A stretch of 5,470 nt of DNA, taken from assembly GCA_017391665.1 (NCBI GenBank), contig JAFOXS010000089.1, positions 1 to 5,470 of the forward strand, read 5' to 3'. The DNA is from Alistipes sp. Its GTDB lineage: Bacteria > Bacteroidota > Bacteroidia > Bacteroidales > Rikenellaceae. The position numbers and the translations under genes were made by a program. Under the pieces are notes generated by a model that saw nothing but the letters and a program-made list of their open reading frames with translations, was not told where the DNA came from and ran no database searches. Positions within the stretch are counted from its first letter, which is position 1, and the number at the start of each line of letters is the position of its first letter. This document shows, one piece after another, positions 4,479-5,470 of this stretch.

Positions 4479-5372
4479 ATGTGGCTGAGTCTTGCATTTG
4501 TATCGGCGCTCTTTCTGGGCTTGTACGACGTAGCTAAAAAACGCGCCGTGGCCGATAATGCCGTGGCTGTGGTGCTACTGCTCACGACGGCTCTATCGAC
4601 GCTGCTCTTCCTGCCCGTTATCATCTCCTCGCTGGGCGAGTGGGGATGGTTCTCCGACACTATATTCGACTACGGACGGCAGAGCCTGCAGGCGCACGGA
4701 CAGGTGATGCTCAAGGCTTGTATAACGCTCTCGTCGTGGGGCTTTGGATATGTGGGCATAAAGCATCTGCCACTAACGATCGTGGGCCCTATCAACGCCA
4801 CACGTCCCGTAATAGTGCTGCTCGGAGCTCTCATAATCTTTGGTGAGCGATTGAACGCGCAGCAGTGGGTGGGAGTGTCGTTAGCATTTGTTTCGATACT
4901 TCTCTTAAGCCGTGCCTCTCGCAAGGAGGGCATCAACTTCGTGCGTAACCGCTATATCCTCTACGTTGCCATTGCCGCCGTGCTGGGTGCTACGAGCGGA
5001 CTCTACGACCGCTACCTGCTGCGCGAGATTGACCCTATGTTTGTGCAGAGCTGGTTTTCTCTGTATCAGGCCTTGATTATGGGCATCGTGGTCGTGGCTA
5101 TGTGGCTGCGTGGAGCCCTGCCCCGCTTTGAGTGGCGATGGGCTATACCTCTGATTACCATCTTCCTTACAATAGCCGACATGGCCTACTTTGTGGCTCT
5201 CGCTGAAGGGGATTCGATGGTTGCCGTGGTGTCGATGGTGCGCCGCTCGTCGGTGGTGGTATCATTCGCTTGCGGCGCCCTGCTCTTCGGCGAGAAGAAC
5301 CTCCGCTCGAAGGCTATCGACCTTATCTTTATCCTTGTGGGTATGGTCTTCCTGTGGCTGGGTACAAGGTAG
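4479..5372 (+). CDS. EamA/DMT-superfamily permease
   Basis: This 297-residue inner-membrane protein is of drug/metabolite-transporter type, with about ten helices in two EamA repeats. The internal duplication shows directly: GLYD near the start of each half (14-17 and 174-177) and a GE pair at the end of a helix in each half (122-123 and 271-272, FGERL and FGEKN). The first repeat also carries the typical segment IVGPINATRPVIVLLGA. Length is normal for the family; the substrate is unknown and cannot be inferred from sequence. ATG 4479, four nt after the prenyltransferase stop, is preferred over GTG 4476 or an upstream TTG because it starts with MWLSLAFVSALFLGLYD, a usual family N-terminus. 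It is presumably co-transcribed with the prenyltransferase. Confidence 0.9.
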   Translation: MWLSLAFVSALFLGLYDVAKKRAVADNAVAVVLLLTTALSTLLFLPVIISSLGEWGWFSDTIFDYGRQSLQAHGQVMLKACITLSSWGFGYVGIKHLPLTIVGPINATRPVIVLLGALIIFGERLNAQQWVGVSLAFVSILLLSRASRKEGINFVRNRYILYVAIAAVLGATSGLYDRYLLREIDPMFVQSWFSLYQALIMGIVVVAMWLRGALPRFEWRWAIPLITIFLTIADMAYFVALAEGDSMVAVVSMVRRSSVVVSFACGALLFGEKNLRSKAIDLIFILVGMVFLWLGTR

Positions 5373-5378
5373 CAATCG

Positions 5379-5412
5379 GTTACAACCGTTACAGTCTTGT
5401 AACGCGTGCAAC
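5379..5412 (+). repeat. Miniature GTTACA/TGTAAC element, copy 4
   Basis: GTTACA at 5379 and 5388 is followed by a 4-nt centre (GTCT), TGTAAC at 5398 and a variant TGCAAC at 5407; both arms step by 9. CGTTACA (5387-5393) and TGTAACG (5398-5404) form a perfect 7-bp stem, and the outer pair extends it with one mismatch. It begins 7 nt after the permease stop. No T-run follows directly, so a terminator role is uncertain. The remaining 58 nt to the window end are AT-rich with nothing recognisable. Confidence 0.65.
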
Positions 5413-5470
5413 TATTCTACTCCAAAAATTCTTTATTTTCCCTCTTTAGCGCCGTATTTTAAGAATAAAA

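Overview
The window looks like a piece of a Bacteroidales chromosome, perhaps Alistipes/Rikenellaceae-like. This is inferred from GC-rich third codon positions next to AT-rich intergenic DNA, the absence of Shine-Dalgarno sequences before the starts, and the Bacteroidetes-type -7 box TAnnTTTG ahead of two transcription units. No RNA gene, CRISPR array, insertion sequence or transposase is visible.

Layout. Positions 1-68 carry the 3' end of an unidentified plus-strand gene. Positions 69-291 are a convergent intergenic region full of dyads. Positions 292-2253 (minus) hold a two-gene operon: a short-chain dehydrogenase/reductase followed 18 nt later by a membrane acyltransferase of the HGSNAT/DUF5009 family. 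Positions 2443-3219 (minus) encode a PhnP-like metallo-beta-lactamase-fold hydrolase; its probable intrinsic terminator abuts the -7 box of the reductase operon. Positions 3220-3595 are a 376-nt gene-free divergent region holding an AT dyad, two GTTACA/TGTAAC arrays, a separate hairpin, a 7-bp tandem repeat and a promoter. Positions 3596-5372 (plus) hold a second two-gene operon: a UbiA-family polyprenyltransferase (MqnP-like) and, 4 nt after its stop, a DMT/EamA permease. The rest is a small repeat plus featureless AT-rich DNA.

The coding genes are ordinary chromosomal functions: a quinone-type prenyltransferase, a small-molecule permease, a phosphodiesterase-like hydrolase, a reductase and a membrane acyltransferase. 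No single pathway obviously links the three units. The most unusual feature is a family of intergenic repeats made of the hexamer GTTACA and its complement TGTAAC. Runs of one head toward runs of the other across a short G- or C-rich centre. Three large copies share the same detailed spacing, and the two closest to the hydrolase gene flank it in opposite orientation. A small copy follows the permease and a degenerate one follows the acyltransferase. Their function is unknown to me.
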